Shown in pieces: positions 26,319 through 35,361 of a DNA stretch of 64,000 bases. This DNA is from Cellulophaga sp. HaHa_2_95 (GTDB lineage Bacteria; Bacteroidota; Bacteroidia; Flavobacteriales; Flavobacteriaceae). Both the position numbers and the translations under genes were made by a program. The stretch lies in assembly GCF_019278565.1 (NCBI RefSeq), contig NZ_CP058988.1, positions 248,001-312,000 on the forward strand, given 5' to 3'. The notes below the pieces were generated by a model. It did no database searches, was not told the DNA's origin, and worked only from the letters and a program-made list of their open reading frames with translations. How positions within the stretch are numbered: position 1 is the first letter of the stretch; each line of letters opens with the position of its first letter.

Positions 26319-27575
26319 ATGAAAGATTATCACATTTCTAAACACAACTCGTTTTATACGATTGGACTCAACTACAAAAAGGCCGATGCCGAAATTCGTG
26401 GTAAGTTCAGTTTAAACGAATTAGCTATAGACAGTTTACTGACACAGGCTAAAGGCCAAGGCATAGATGGACTCTTAGTTACATCAACATGTAACAGAAC
26501 GGAACTATACGGTTTTGCACAACACCCTTTTCAACTTATAAAATTACTTTGCGACAATACCTTAGGTACTGTTGAAGAATTTCAAGAAGTAGCTTACGTG
26601 TATAAAAATAATGATGCCATTAGTCATTTATTTAAAGTAGGTACAGGCTTAGATAGTCAGATTCTTGGAGATTTTGAAATTATAAGTCAATTACGACAGA
26701 GCTTTAATCGCTCTAAAAAATTAGAAATTGCAAATCCGTTTTTAGAACGCCTTTGCAACTCAGTGATACAAGCTAGTAAAAAGATAAAGAACGAAACCGA
26801 AATTTCTTCAGGAGCTACTTCCGTATCCTTTGCTTCAGTTCAGTACATCATGAGAAATGTGCCAGAAATTTCAACAAAGAATATTTTATTATTTGGAACA
26901 GGTAAAATAGGAAGAAACACCTGTGAAAACTTAATTAAACATACAGCAAACTCTCACATTACACTTATCAACAGAACAAAAGATAAAGCAGAGAAAGTTG
27001 CAGGAAAATTTAACCTAGTCGTAAAAGACTACGGAGATTTACAAACAGAAATTAGAAATACTGATGTATTAATTGTCGCTACAGGCGCACAATCACCCAC
27101 AATTTCTAAGGAGTTAATATACACAAAGAAACCTTTATTAATTTTAGATTTATCTATTCCGAAAAATGTTTCTGATGATGTTACTGAGTTACCAAACGTA
27201 ACGCTAATACATTTAGATCATCTTTCGCAAATGACTGATGAAACGCTAGAAAAAAGAAAGCAGTTTATTCCTGAGGCAGAAGCTATTATTGAGCAAATAA
27301 AAGAAGAATTTATCCAGTGGTTAGAAACTAGAAAATTTGCTCCCGTTATAAAAGCATTGAAAAAGAAGCTTAAAGTAATGAAAGATGAAGAACTCAACTT
27401 TCAAAGTAAGAAGTTATCTGATTTTAATTCCGTTCAAGCAGACATTGTTTCTGAACGTATTATTCAAAAAATTACCAAACAATTCGCAAATCACTTAAAA
27501 GGCGATGATATTGATGCTGATAACAGTTTGGCATTAATTCAAAAAGTGTTTCAATTAGAAGTAGAAAGTAAATGA
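26319..27575 (+). CDS. hemA: Glutamyl-tRNA reductase
   Basis: A 418-residue enzyme that reduces glutamyl-tRNA to glutamate-1-semialdehyde, the first committed step of C5 heme synthesis. The catalytic Cys58 is in LLVTSTCNRTELYG. The DSQILGDFEIISQL segment and the NADPH-binding LLFGTGKIGRNT (about 189-200) follow, then a C-terminal dimerisation helix region. The length is normal. Its stop overlaps the hemC start (ATGA), so hemA and hemCD are translationally coupled. The aminotransferase HemL that would take the product is not in this window. Confidence 0.97.
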   Translation: MKDYHISKHNSFYTIGLNYKKADAEIRGKFSLNELAIDSLLTQAKGQGIDGLLVTSTCNRTELYGFAQHPFQLIKLLCDNTLGTVEEFQEVAYVYKNNDAISHLFKVGTGLDSQILGDFEIISQLRQSFNRSKKLEIANPFLERLCNSVIQASKKIKNETEISSGATSVSFASVQYIMRNVPEISTKNILLFGTGKIGRNTCENLIKHTANSHITLINRTKDKAEKVAGKFNLVVKDYGDLQTEIRNTDVLIVATGAQSPTISKELIYTKKPLLILDLSIPKNVSDDVTELPNVTLIHLDHLSQMTDETLEKRKQFIPEAEAIIEQIKEEFIQWLETRKFAPVIKALKKKLKVMKDEELNFQSKKLSDFNSVQADIVSERIIQKITKQFANHLKGDDIDADNSLALIQKVFQLEVESK

Positions 27576-29146
27576 GTAAGATAATCCGCATTGGAACACG
27601 TGATAGTGAATTGGCACTATGGCAAGCAAAAACCGTACAGAAACAATTAAAAGAACAAGGATACCAATCGGTATTAGTTCCTGTTAAATCTATAGGTGAT
27701 TTGGTTTTAGACAAGCCACTTCATGAATTAGGCATTACTGGTGTGTTTACAAAAACATTAGACATTGCAATGCTTAAAGGCGAAATTGATATTGCTGTAC
27801 ATTCTATGAAAGATGTACCAACAGTATTGCCAAAAGGTATTGTACAAGCTGCTGTTTTAAAGCGCGGTAATTACATGGATATTTTAGCTTTTAAAAATAA
27901 CGAAGAGTTTCTTGGACAGAAAGAAGCGGTTATTGCCACCGGAAGCTTACGAAGAAAAGCACAATGGCTTAATAGATACCCAAGTCATAAGATTGTAGAC
28001 TTACGTGGTAACGTTCAAACAAGAGCAGAGAAACTAGATAACAATGACTGGAACGGCGCCATATTTGCGGCAGCTGGTCTAGAACGTGTTGGTTTAGAAT
28101 TTGAAAATACTATAGGATTAACATGGATGGTTCCTGCCCCTGCTCAAGGCGCAGTGGTTGTCGTTGCCTTGGAGGACGATGAGTTTTCTAAAAATGCGTG
28201 TAAGGAATTAAACCATAAAGAAACTGAAACCTGTACCACTTTAGAACGTAAGTTCTTAAACCTTTTAGAAGGCGGTTGTACCGCTCCTATTGGAGCCTTA
28301 GCTATAATTAAGGATACCAACATAAGTTTAAAAGGAGTTCTACTAAGTGTTGACGGAAAGAAAAAAATTGAAGTAGAATTTACCTCAAAATTAGGCAAAC
28401 ACGAAAACTTAGCCGAAGCATGTGTAGAACGCATATTTAGCCGTGGTGGAAAATTATTAATGAGTGAAATTGCAGGAATCACGAAAGAACCTGTTGTTTT
28501 TTCTACTAAAAAATTAACTACGGAACAAGCAGAGCGTTTTGATTCCAAAATAGCGGTAGCTTCAGAAGATTTCATTCAAATTAGTTTAAATAGAATTCCA
28601 AGACTTACTCTAAAGGCAGCGCATAAAAACGTAATAATTACAAGCCAAAATGCTGTTGAGGCGTTGATTGCTAGCATTAATCCTGAAGAGCTCAAGTTTG
28701 AAAATATCTATTGCGTGGGTCGTAAAACCAAACGTTTAATAGAAAGAAGAATTGGAAAGGTTACTCATTTTGAAAATAGCGCAAAGGAGCTAGCAGAATA
28801 TCTTGTAGAACACATAGACGGTACTACGGCAAGCTATTTCTGTAGCAACATACGCTTAGATGAATTACCTAGCATCTTAGCGGCTCATAAAATTGAACTT
28901 ACCGAGATAGAAGCATATAGCACCAAAAAATCACCCGTTAAAGTAGCAAAATCTATAAAAGGCGTGCTCTTTTACAGCCCTTCTACCATAGAAAGCTATC
29001 TTCAAGAAAATACCTCTGATGTAGTTGCCTATTGTATTGGAGACACTACTGCTACGGAAGCTAAAAAACATTTCTCAAAAGTTCACATCGCTAAAATGCC
29101 TACCTTAGAGTATGTTATTGACTTAGTCAATAAAGACTACGAGTAA
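27572..29146 (+). CDS. hemCD: Fused porphobilinogen deaminase and uroporphyrinogen-III synthase
   Basis: A 524-residue fusion. Residues 1 to about 300 are HemC: IRIGTRDSELALWQA, HSMKDVPT and the dipyrromethane-cofactor Cys236 in LEGGCTAPIGA are all present. Residues about 315-524 match HemD, with the loose fold typical of uroporphyrinogen-III synthases (VIITSQNAVEAL, IYCVGRKT and a late LFYSPSTIESYL). The protein would convert four porphobilinogens into uroporphyrinogen III without releasing hydroxymethylbilane. The start overlaps the hemA stop by four bases. Separate hemC and hemD genes are more usual in bacteria. Confidence 0.93.
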   Translation: MSKIIRIGTRDSELALWQAKTVQKQLKEQGYQSVLVPVKSIGDLVLDKPLHELGITGVFTKTLDIAMLKGEIDIAVHSMKDVPTVLPKGIVQAAVLKRGNYMDILAFKNNEEFLGQKEAVIATGSLRRKAQWLNRYPSHKIVDLRGNVQTRAEKLDNNDWNGAIFAAAGLERVGLEFENTIGLTWMVPAPAQGAVVVVALEDDEFSKNACKELNHKETETCTTLERKFLNLLEGGCTAPIGALAIIKDTNISLKGVLLSVDGKKKIEVEFTSKLGKHENLAEACVERIFSRGGKLLMSEIAGITKEPVVFSTKKLTTEQAERFDSKIAVASEDFIQISLNRIPRLTLKAAHKNVIITSQNAVEALIASINPEELKFENIYCVGRKTKRLIERRIGKVTHFENSAKELAEYLVEHIDGTTASYFCSNIRLDELPSILAAHKIELTEIEAYSTKKSPVKVAKSIKGVLFYSPSTIESYLQENTSDVVAYCIGDTTATEAKKHFSKVHIAKMPTLEYVIDLVNKDYE

Positions 29147-29161
29147 TTTAGACCGTTAATC

Positions 29162-30910
29162 ATGTGGAATAAAGTCAGGTTATCTAGCCTTGCCGTTCTA
29201 TTCTTAGATCTTGGCTTGGTAATCTTTTTAATTTACGACTTTGGTTTTAAAGACTACCAAGATTTAAGACAGTACAAATTAATTGTGCTGCCCACTTTAG
29301 TATTAGCACTAATCCTATTTAATCTCTATAAGTATAGGCTTTTTAAAAGGCAGCGCAAATCAAACATTAGCCCTAAAATAAATCTTTATTACCTCTCCCT
29401 ACTCGTCATAGTAGAAGTGGTTACTATCATTAGCGATTTTGAAATCTCTTTGTTTGATAGTTTTTTTAATGTGCGTTATGTTATCGAGTACGGCCTTTTA
29501 TTTTACTTTTTTATTCGTATCTCATTTTTAGTACGAAAAATATATGCCATCTACTTTAATCCTGCCATTTTGTTTGTTGGGAGTTTTGCCATCATCGCAC
29601 TAGGAGGGACATTTTTGTTGATGTTACCAGCCTCTACTACTCACGGTATATCATTCATAAACGCTTTGTTTACCGCCACGAGCGCCACTTCTGTTACCGG
29701 ATTAATTGTAGTAGATACTGCCAAAGATTTTACGCCTTTTGGGCAAACGGTTATCATGGTAGTCTTTCAATTAGGAGGCTTGGGGATGTTAACGTTTACC
29801 TCGTTTTTTGCTTATTTTTTTAAAACAGGATCGTCGTTTAGAGAAAGTCTTTATATGAAAGACATTATGGGAAATAATGATGAACTAGGCGGAATCATGA
29901 AAAGAGTAATGCAAGTTGTTGCTTTTTCATTACTAGTTGAAGCATTGGGCGCTGTTTTGATCTACACCTCCTTACCCGATTCTGATACCATACCTAATCA
30001 AGGATTTTTTGCCGTATTTCATGCCATATCAGCATATTGCAATGCAGGCTTCTCCTTAAAATCAATGGGCTTGTATGATATTAATCTTAGGTATAATTAC
30101 TATTTACAATGGATACTAATGGCCCTCATCATTTTTGGAGGATTAGGGTACCACATTGCCCTTAATGTCATACAATATGTAAAAAGGTTTATCACCAACC
30201 TCTTTAGATCTAAAAATAAAATTTTTATATCTAGAGTCATTCTACTGAATACCAAAATTGTATTATACACTTCCGCTCTACTAATTGTTTGCGGAACTGG
30301 ATTTTTCTTAATCTCTGAGCAACATACTAATTTAGTAGAACATACCAATTGGTTTGGAAAATTAACCACCTCATTATTCTCTTCTGTAACCGCAAGAACA
30401 GCTGGGTTTAACACCGTAGACTATGCTAATTTTAGTATTCCAGGCATCCTATTTATGATATTTCTAATGTGGATAGGAGCATCACCCGCCTCTACCGGTG
30501 GGGGAATTAAAACCACCACCTTTGCCATTGCCACATTGAACGTATTTTTCGTCGCCAAAGACCAACCATATATAGAAATAGGAACACGAAGAATCGCAGC
30601 ACAATCTGTACGTAGAGCTTTTGCTATTATAGCCATTTCATTAGCTAGTATTGGAACAGGTATCTTATTTTTGCTCATATTTAACCCAGAATTTAGTTTG
30701 TTACAAATAGCCTTTGAAGTATTTTCTGCCTTTAGTACCGTTGGCGTCTCTATGGGAATTACCGCTGCACTTTCAGACCTAAGTAAGGTGGTCTTAATTT
30801 TATTGATGTTTTTAGGAAGAATAGGCCTCTTAAATCTAATGATTGGATTATTGAAAAATGTGAGTCAGGCAGACTACAGTTATCCTGAAGAAAATATATT
30901 AATTAATTAA
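29162..30910 (+). CDS. trkH: Potassium uptake transporter TrkH/KtrB family
   Basis: A 582-residue inner-membrane protein with about ten to twelve hydrophobic segments. The four selectivity-filter-like loops of the SKT superfamily are visible (SATSVTGLIVVD, YCNAGFSLKS, TARTAGFNTVDY, FSTVGVSMG). The N-terminal extension of about 130 residues before the first P-loop holds several helices and is common in Bacteroidota TrkH. It is 15 bases after the hemCD stop and 14 bases before trkA, so it belongs to a mixed heme/K+ transcription unit. It moves K+ with the TrkA regulator. Confidence 0.93.
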   Translation: MWNKVRLSSLAVLFLDLGLVIFLIYDFGFKDYQDLRQYKLIVLPTLVLALILFNLYKYRLFKRQRKSNISPKINLYYLSLLVIVEVVTIISDFEISLFDSFFNVRYVIEYGLLFYFFIRISFLVRKIYAIYFNPAILFVGSFAIIALGGTFLLMLPASTTHGISFINALFTATSATSVTGLIVVDTAKDFTPFGQTVIMVVFQLGGLGMLTFTSFFAYFFKTGSSFRESLYMKDIMGNNDELGGIMKRVMQVVAFSLLVEALGAVLIYTSLPDSDTIPNQGFFAVFHAISAYCNAGFSLKSMGLYDINLRYNYYLQWILMALIIFGGLGYHIALNVIQYVKRFITNLFRSKNKIFISRVILLNTKIVLYTSALLIVCGTGFFLISEQHTNLVEHTNWFGKLTTSLFSSVTARTAGFNTVDYANFSIPGILFMIFLMWIGASPASTGGGIKTTTFAIATLNVFFVAKDQPYIEIGTRRIAAQSVRRAFAIIAISLASIGTGILFLLIFNPEFSLLQIAFEVFSAFSTVGVSMGITAALSDLSKVVLILLMFLGRIGLLNLMIGLLKNVSQADYSYPEENILIN

Positions 30911-30924
30911 CCAAAATTACTCGT

Positions 30925-31605
30925 ATGAAAATTATAGTTATCGGACTTGGAAATTTTGGAATGTCGGCTGCCATCAACCTATCAAACACCAACAATGAAG
31001 TAATTGCGGTAGATGTGGACCCTGAGAAAATCAGTCAAATAAAAGATCAAGTAGCACATGCAGTAGCCTTTGATGCCAAAAAAGAATCTGCATATAATTC
31101 ATTACCCTTAAAAAATACAGATTTAGTTGTTATTGCTATTGGAGATAGAAATGGCACAGCTATTATGAGTACTGCCATTATAAAGAAATTAACCAATGCT
31201 AAAATAATTGCAAGAGCGTCTTCCCCTATTGAAGACACCATCTTACAAGCCATGGGTGTAGATCAAATTATACATCCTGAAAGAGAATTTGCAGAGAAAT
31301 TCACAAAAACCATTAATTTAGATGGGAGCATTGATAATTTTGAAGTAGATGAGGACCATTTAGTTTCAGAAATTGAAGTCCCAAAAGACCTGATAGGCAC
31401 AACTATACTAGCCTCAAAATTTAGAGAAAATTACGATGTAAATATTATCACAATCATACGGCAACAAAAAAAGAAAAACATTTTAGGAAGTACTTACACA
31501 AAGAAAGACGTACTAGGGACACCAGATCCTAACACCGTCTTACAAAAAGGAGACATCCTAGTTGTGTTTGGTAAAGACAAAAACATTAAAAGAATATTAA
31601 AATAA
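30925..31605 (+). CDS. trkA: TrkA/KtrA-type regulatory subunit of K+ uptake
   Basis: A 226-residue cytoplasmic protein with one RCK-N domain (Rossmann motif VIGLGNFGMSAAINL near residue 4, then VDVDPEKISQI) and one RCK-C domain (about 140-226). The size fits the single-unit KtrA form and not the double TrkA of about 458 residues. NAD(H) or ATP binding here gates the TrkH/KtrB pore. It follows trkH by 14 bases. The downstream 408 bases carry a decayed VOC gene and no intact gene. Confidence 0.93.
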   Translation: MKIIVIGLGNFGMSAAINLSNTNNEVIAVDVDPEKISQIKDQVAHAVAFDAKKESAYNSLPLKNTDLVVIAIGDRNGTAIMSTAIIKKLTNAKIIARASSPIEDTILQAMGVDQIIHPEREFAEKFTKTINLDGSIDNFEVDEDHLVSEIEVPKDLIGTTILASKFRENYDVNIITIIRQQKKKNILGSTYTKKDVLGTPDPNTVLQKGDILVVFGKDKNIKRILK

Positions 31606-31650
31606 TTTATACCCATTGTTTTATTTTAAAAAATTAAAAGTATACTAAAC

Positions 31651-32012
31651 ATAGTTCATCCTAAATTACTTATGCGCAATAAAACTGCAACGAAACGATA
31701 TTACATAGACCAATTAGGATTTAAAGCATTGAGTACAGTAACCTATGACGATTACCATATGATTAGAAAGATGACCTAGAAATTCACCTCTTTAAGTTTG
31801 AAGCACTTAAACCTAAAGAAAACAACGGACAAGTATACATAAGAACAACTAACATTACTGAATTATACCAAACGTTTTTAAATAAGAAAATTTCAATTCA
31901 CCCTATGGGTTCCTTAAATTTGAAACCTTGGGGCCTAAAAGAATTTTCAATCTTAGATCTAGATCATAATTTAATAACCTTTGGAGAACAACTATTAAAA
32001 AATAGCTTATAA
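31651..32012 (+). pseudogene. Decayed VOC (glyoxalase/bleomycin-resistance-like) gene
   Basis: The 408-base gap before hemE encodes a VOC-family protein in two frames. The first part reads IVHPKLLMRNKTATKRYYID and then QLGFKALSTVTYDDYHMIRK, before the frame ends at ATGACCTAG. The second part, LEIHLFKFEALKPKENNGQV onward, closes with FSILDLDHNLITFGEQLL and a TAA two bases from the hemE ATG. One missing base near 31771, in AGAAAGATGACC, explains the break. The likely start codon appears as ATA at 31651. Two lesions suggest a real pseudogene and not one sequencing error. Confidence 0.7.
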
Positions 32013-32013
32013 C

Positions 32014-33039
32014 ATGATAAAAAACGATTTATTCTTACGCGCATTAAAAGGAGAAACTGTAGAACGTCCACCTGTATGGATGATGCGCCAAGCAGGTAGG
32101 TATTTACCTGAATTCATGGAAATTAAAAAAGAATATGATTTCTTTACAAGATGTCAAACTCCAGAATTGGCCTCTGAAATCACAGTACAACCCATTCGCA
32201 GATATGGCATGGATGCCGCTATTTTATTCTCTGATATCTTAGTGATCCCGCAGGCCATGAATATAGAGGTACAAATGAAGCCAGACTTTGGCCCGTATTT
32301 ACCAAACCCTATTCGCACACAAAAAGATGTAGACGCTGTTATTGTTCCGGATGTAGAGATAGCCTTAGACTATGTAATGAAAGCTATTAAGGCCACTAAG
32401 GAGAAATTGAATGACGAGGTACCTTTAATTGGATTTGCAGGCTCTCCGTGGACTATTTTATGTTATTGCGTTCAAGGCCAAGGAAGCAAGAATTTTGATA
32501 AAGCCAAAGAATTTTGCTTTATGCAACCTCTTGCTGCACACCAATTGCTACAAAAAATAACAGATACCACTATAGCCTACTTAAAAGCTAAAGTAAAAGC
32601 GGGTGTTAATGCCGTTCAGGTATTTGATTCTTGGGGCGGAATGCTATCGCCTACAGATTATACCGAATTTTCATGGAACTATATTCAACAAATCATAGAT
32701 GCTTTAAAAGAAGAAACACCAGTGATCGTTTTTGGTAAAGGTTGTTGGTTTGCCTTAGGTGATATGGCAAAATCTGGTGCAGCTGCTTTGGGTGTTGACT
32801 GGACTTGCTCTGCCAGAAATGCACGTTACTTAACAGGTGGTAATATAACCTTACAAGGAAATTTTGATCCTGCACGTTTGCTTTCACCACCAGCGGACAT
32901 CAAGAGAATGGTTACCCAAATGATTAATGAATTTGGTAAAGATAAATATGTAGTGAATCTTGGTCATGGTATTTTGCCAAATGTTCCTGTAGATAACGCT
33001 AGAGCATTTATAGATGCCGTTAAGGAATATAAAGGATAA
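32014..33039 (+). CDS. hemE: Uroporphyrinogen decarboxylase
   Basis: A 341-residue cytoplasmic enzyme that removes four carboxyl groups from uroporphyrinogen III to give coproporphyrinogen III. The signature [17 protein letters not shown] (about 17-33) and the internal VQVFDSWGG motif are present, along with the C-terminal [13 protein letters not shown]. The length is normal and the start is an ATG one base after the decayed VOC gene's stop. It may head a unit with the EI24 protein, the acetyltransferase and hemF, all on the same strand with short gaps. Confidence 0.97.
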   Translation: MIKNDLFLRALKGETVERPPVWMMRQAGRYLPEFMEIKKEYDFFTRCQTPELASEITVQPIRRYGMDAAILFSDILVIPQAMNIEVQMKPDFGPYLPNPIRTQKDVDAVIVPDVEIALDYVMKAIKATKEKLNDEVPLIGFAGSPWTILCYCVQGQGSKNFDKAKEFCFMQPLAAHQLLQKITDTTIAYLKAKVKAGVNAVQVFDSWGGMLSPTDYTEFSWNYIQQIIDALKEETPVIVFGKGCWFALGDMAKSGAAALGVDWTCSARNARYLTGGNITLQGNFDPARLLSPPADIKRMVTQMINEFGKDKYVVNLGHGILPNVPVDNARAFIDAVKEYKG

Positions 33040-33098
33040 ACTATTAGTTACTATTATAATTGTTAGATTTATAGTTCTGAATCTTAAAAGGTAAGCTT

Positions 33099-33839
33099 AT
33101 GTTCAAAAATATTCTAGTAGGTATAAAATCATATTCAGGCACATTTAAACTCATGAAAGAGCTTAAATTATGGAAGTATTTTTTTATACCGATGGTTATT
33201 AGTCTAATTACAGCATCGCTTATAGGAGTAGCTGCTTGGAGCCTATCAAGTAGTTTTGGAGAATTTATAGCTACTTTGTGGATTTGGGATTTTGGTAAAG
33301 ACACCTTCACCTCTATCTCAACATTATTTAGTGGGCTTATAATTCTAGTAGTGGGCTTTATCCTTTACAAACATATTGTAATGGCGCTTTCTGCACCATT
33401 TATGAGCCCTGTTTCTGAAAAAATTGAAGCACATTTAACAGGTGTTGAAAACCATGATCATAAAAAGACATCATTTAATGAACAATTATGGCGCGGAATA
33501 AAAATCAATATTAGAAACTTAGGGAAAGAATTATTATACACCCTTCCGTTGCTATTGTTGAAACTCATTCCGGTAGTCAACATATTTTCAGCAATAGCGC
33601 TCTTTCTGTTACAAGCCTATTATGCAGGCTTTGGTAGTATGGATTATACTCTAGAACGTCATTTTAATTATAAAGACAGTATAGATTTTGTACGCAAAAA
33701 CAGAGGTGTTGCCATAGGAAATGGAATAATTTTTATGCTGTTTTTATTTATACCTGTAATTGGCATCATCATTGTGCTACCGCTTTCTGTTACTGCGGCA
33801 TCAATAAAAACTATCGGTATTATAAAAAAAACCAATTAG
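33099..33839 (+). CDS. EI24/CysZ-like membrane protein
   Basis: A 246-residue protein with about four to five membrane segments (near 28-50, 72-92, 155-178 and 208-238). The pattern, with a middle stretch HIVMALSAPFMSPVSEKIEA and a later LKLIPVVN hairpin, matches the EI24 (etoposide-induced 2.4)/CysZ-like family. Members include a sulfate permease, but CysZ function cannot be assumed here because no cysteine genes are near. It sits between hemE and the acetyltransferase in a heme-centred cluster. Confidence 0.75.
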   Translation: MFKNILVGIKSYSGTFKLMKELKLWKYFFIPMVISLITASLIGVAAWSLSSSFGEFIATLWIWDFGKDTFTSISTLFSGLIILVVGFILYKHIVMALSAPFMSPVSEKIEAHLTGVENHDHKKTSFNEQLWRGIKINIRNLGKELLYTLPLLLLKLIPVVNIFSAIALFLLQAYYAGFGSMDYTLERHFNYKDSIDFVRKNRGVAIGNGIIFMLFLFIPVIGIIIVLPLSVTAASIKTIGIIKKTN

Positions 33840-33902
33840 AACAAAGTATTATAAAAACTTAAAATATAGCATATTACACACATTTAATTAAATAATTAAA
33901 TT

Positions 33903-34442
33903 ATGATAATTGATTGCGAAACATATACTATTGAAAGCATTTCAATTAAGGATAATTGGAGAATTTGTAATTTTGCAGTAACGAATACGGACCGGTTGAA
34001 GCGCTATTTTCCGAAAACCTTAGAACAAAATTTAACACCGACCCTTTCAGAAATATTTGTTTCCCAAAAAGTCAAAGACTTTGAAGACAAAACAGAATTT
34101 TTATTTACATTAAAAGAAAAAGAGAAGAGAACCATTATAGGTTTAGTTTACGTAAAAAATATAGATTACGAAATAAAGCGTGCAGAATTGGCTTATGGTA
34201 TTGATTATGAATACGAAGGCAAAGGAATTACCTCTAAAACCGTACGGTATATTTCTGACTGGGCTCATAAAGAATTAGGAATAAAAACATTACAAATCAT
34301 TACCCACAAAACAAATACAGGTAGTGTAAAGGTGGCAGAAAACAACAACTATGTTTGGGTAAAAACACTGCCAAAAGAGCACACACCACCAAATGAAGCT
34401 CCGTTAGATATGGAACTATATGAATTACATTATGAAAGATAA
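33903..34442 (+). CDS. GNAT family N-acetyltransferase (RimJ/RimL type)
   Basis: A 179-residue acetyltransferase. The N-terminal half has the extended strands of RimJ/RimL-like enzymes. The acetyl-CoA site is around YGIDYEYEGKGITSKTVRYI (about 99-118), although the usual Q/RxxGxG/A loop is loose (YEGKGIT). The C-terminal helix and strand (KTLQIITHKTNTGSVKVAEN) complete the fold. The substrate is not predictable; ribosomal proteins, peptides or antibiotics are possible. It overlaps the start of hemF by 11 bases, so it is part of the same transcript. Confidence 0.8.
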   Translation: MIIDCETYTIESISIKDNWRICNFAVTNTDRLKRYFPKTLEQNLTPTLSEIFVSQKVKDFEDKTEFLFTLKEKEKRTIIGLVYVKNIDYEIKRAELAYGIDYEYEGKGITSKTVRYISDWAHKELGIKTLQIITHKTNTGSVKVAENNNYVWVKTLPKEHTPPNEAPLDMELYELHYER

Positions 34443-35334
34443 GTTTTACGCATATATTCAAACATTACAAGATACCATTACCTCAAAATTAGAAGAAGTA
34501 GATGGGGCTGTAAAATTTCAAGAAGATATTTGGGAACGTCCAGAAGGTGGTGGCGGTAGAACACGTGTCATAGAAAACGGCGCTGTTTTTGAAAAAGGAG
34601 GTGTCAATATCTCTGGCGTACATGGCGACCTACCCGAAAGTATGCAACAATATTTTGGCGTAAAAGACGCCGACTTTTTTGCTTGTGGACTAAGTTTAGT
34701 ACTGCATCCTAAAAACCCAATGGTACCAACAGTGCATGCCAATTGGCGTTATTTTGAAATGTATGATAAAGAAGGTACTATTGTAGATCAATGGTTTGGC
34801 GGTGGTCAAGACCTAACACCTTATTATCTTTTTGAAGAAGATGCCGTGCATTTTCATTCGACATGCAAGAAGGCATGTGATGCTCATAATCCTGAATTTT
34901 ACAGCAAGTATAAGAAACGATGCGACGAATATTTCTGGAATACCCATAGAGATGAAGGGCGTGGTCTAGGCGGACTCTTTTTTGATTACTGCAAAGCTAC
35001 CGATGAGATGAAAATGCAAGACTGGTATAACTTTGTAACCGAAGTGGGCGATAGCTTCCTAGAAGCATATGTACCAATCGTTATAAAAAATAAAGAAAAA
35101 GCGTACACCCCGGAACAACGTACGTGGCAAGAAATTCGCCGCGGCCGTTATGTTGAGTTTAATCTAGTGCACGATAAAGGCACCTTGTTTGGACTAAAAA
35201 CAAACGGGCGCATTGAAAGTATTTTAATGAGCCTACCACCACACGTTCAGTGGGTGTATGATCATCAACCCGAGAAAGGTAGTGAAGAAGAAAAATTATT
35301 AGCTGTGCTCAAAAATCCTAAAGACTGGATTTAA
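34432..35334 (+). CDS. hemF: Oxygen-dependent coproporphyrinogen III oxidase
   Basis: A 300-residue enzyme converting coproporphyrinogen III to protoporphyrinogen IX with O2. I chose the ATG at 34432 (MKDKFYAYIQTLQ); an upstream in-frame ATG at 34420 would add MNYI. The signatures GGGGRTRVIENGAVFEKGGV and WFGGGQDLTPYY are clear, and WQEIRRGRYVEFNLVHDKGT closes it. The length is normal. It shows an aerobic heme route; no oxygen-independent hemN is seen here. Its 5' end overlaps the acetyltransferase gene by 11 bases. Confidence 0.95.
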   Translation: MKDKFYAYIQTLQDTITSKLEEVDGAVKFQEDIWERPEGGGGRTRVIENGAVFEKGGVNISGVHGDLPESMQQYFGVKDADFFACGLSLVLHPKNPMVPTVHANWRYFEMYDKEGTIVDQWFGGGQDLTPYYLFEEDAVHFHSTCKKACDAHNPEFYSKYKKRCDEYFWNTHRDEGRGLGGLFFDYCKATDEMKMQDWYNFVTEVGDSFLEAYVPIVIKNKEKAYTPEQRTWQEIRRGRYVEFNLVHDKGTLFGLKTNGRIESILMSLPPHVQWVYDHQPEKGSEEEKLLAVLKNPKDWI

Positions 35335-35361
35335 CCTATTCATATATCAAAATAAAATTAC

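Noticed and set aside
28144-28575. 143-residue minus-strand ORF inside hemCD
   Set aside because: It overlaps the strongly supported hemCD frame and has Ser-rich low-complexity content typical of antisense shadows.
30100-30414. 104-residue minus-strand ORF inside trkH
   Set aside because: It is antisense to conserved trkH pore loops and has no motif.
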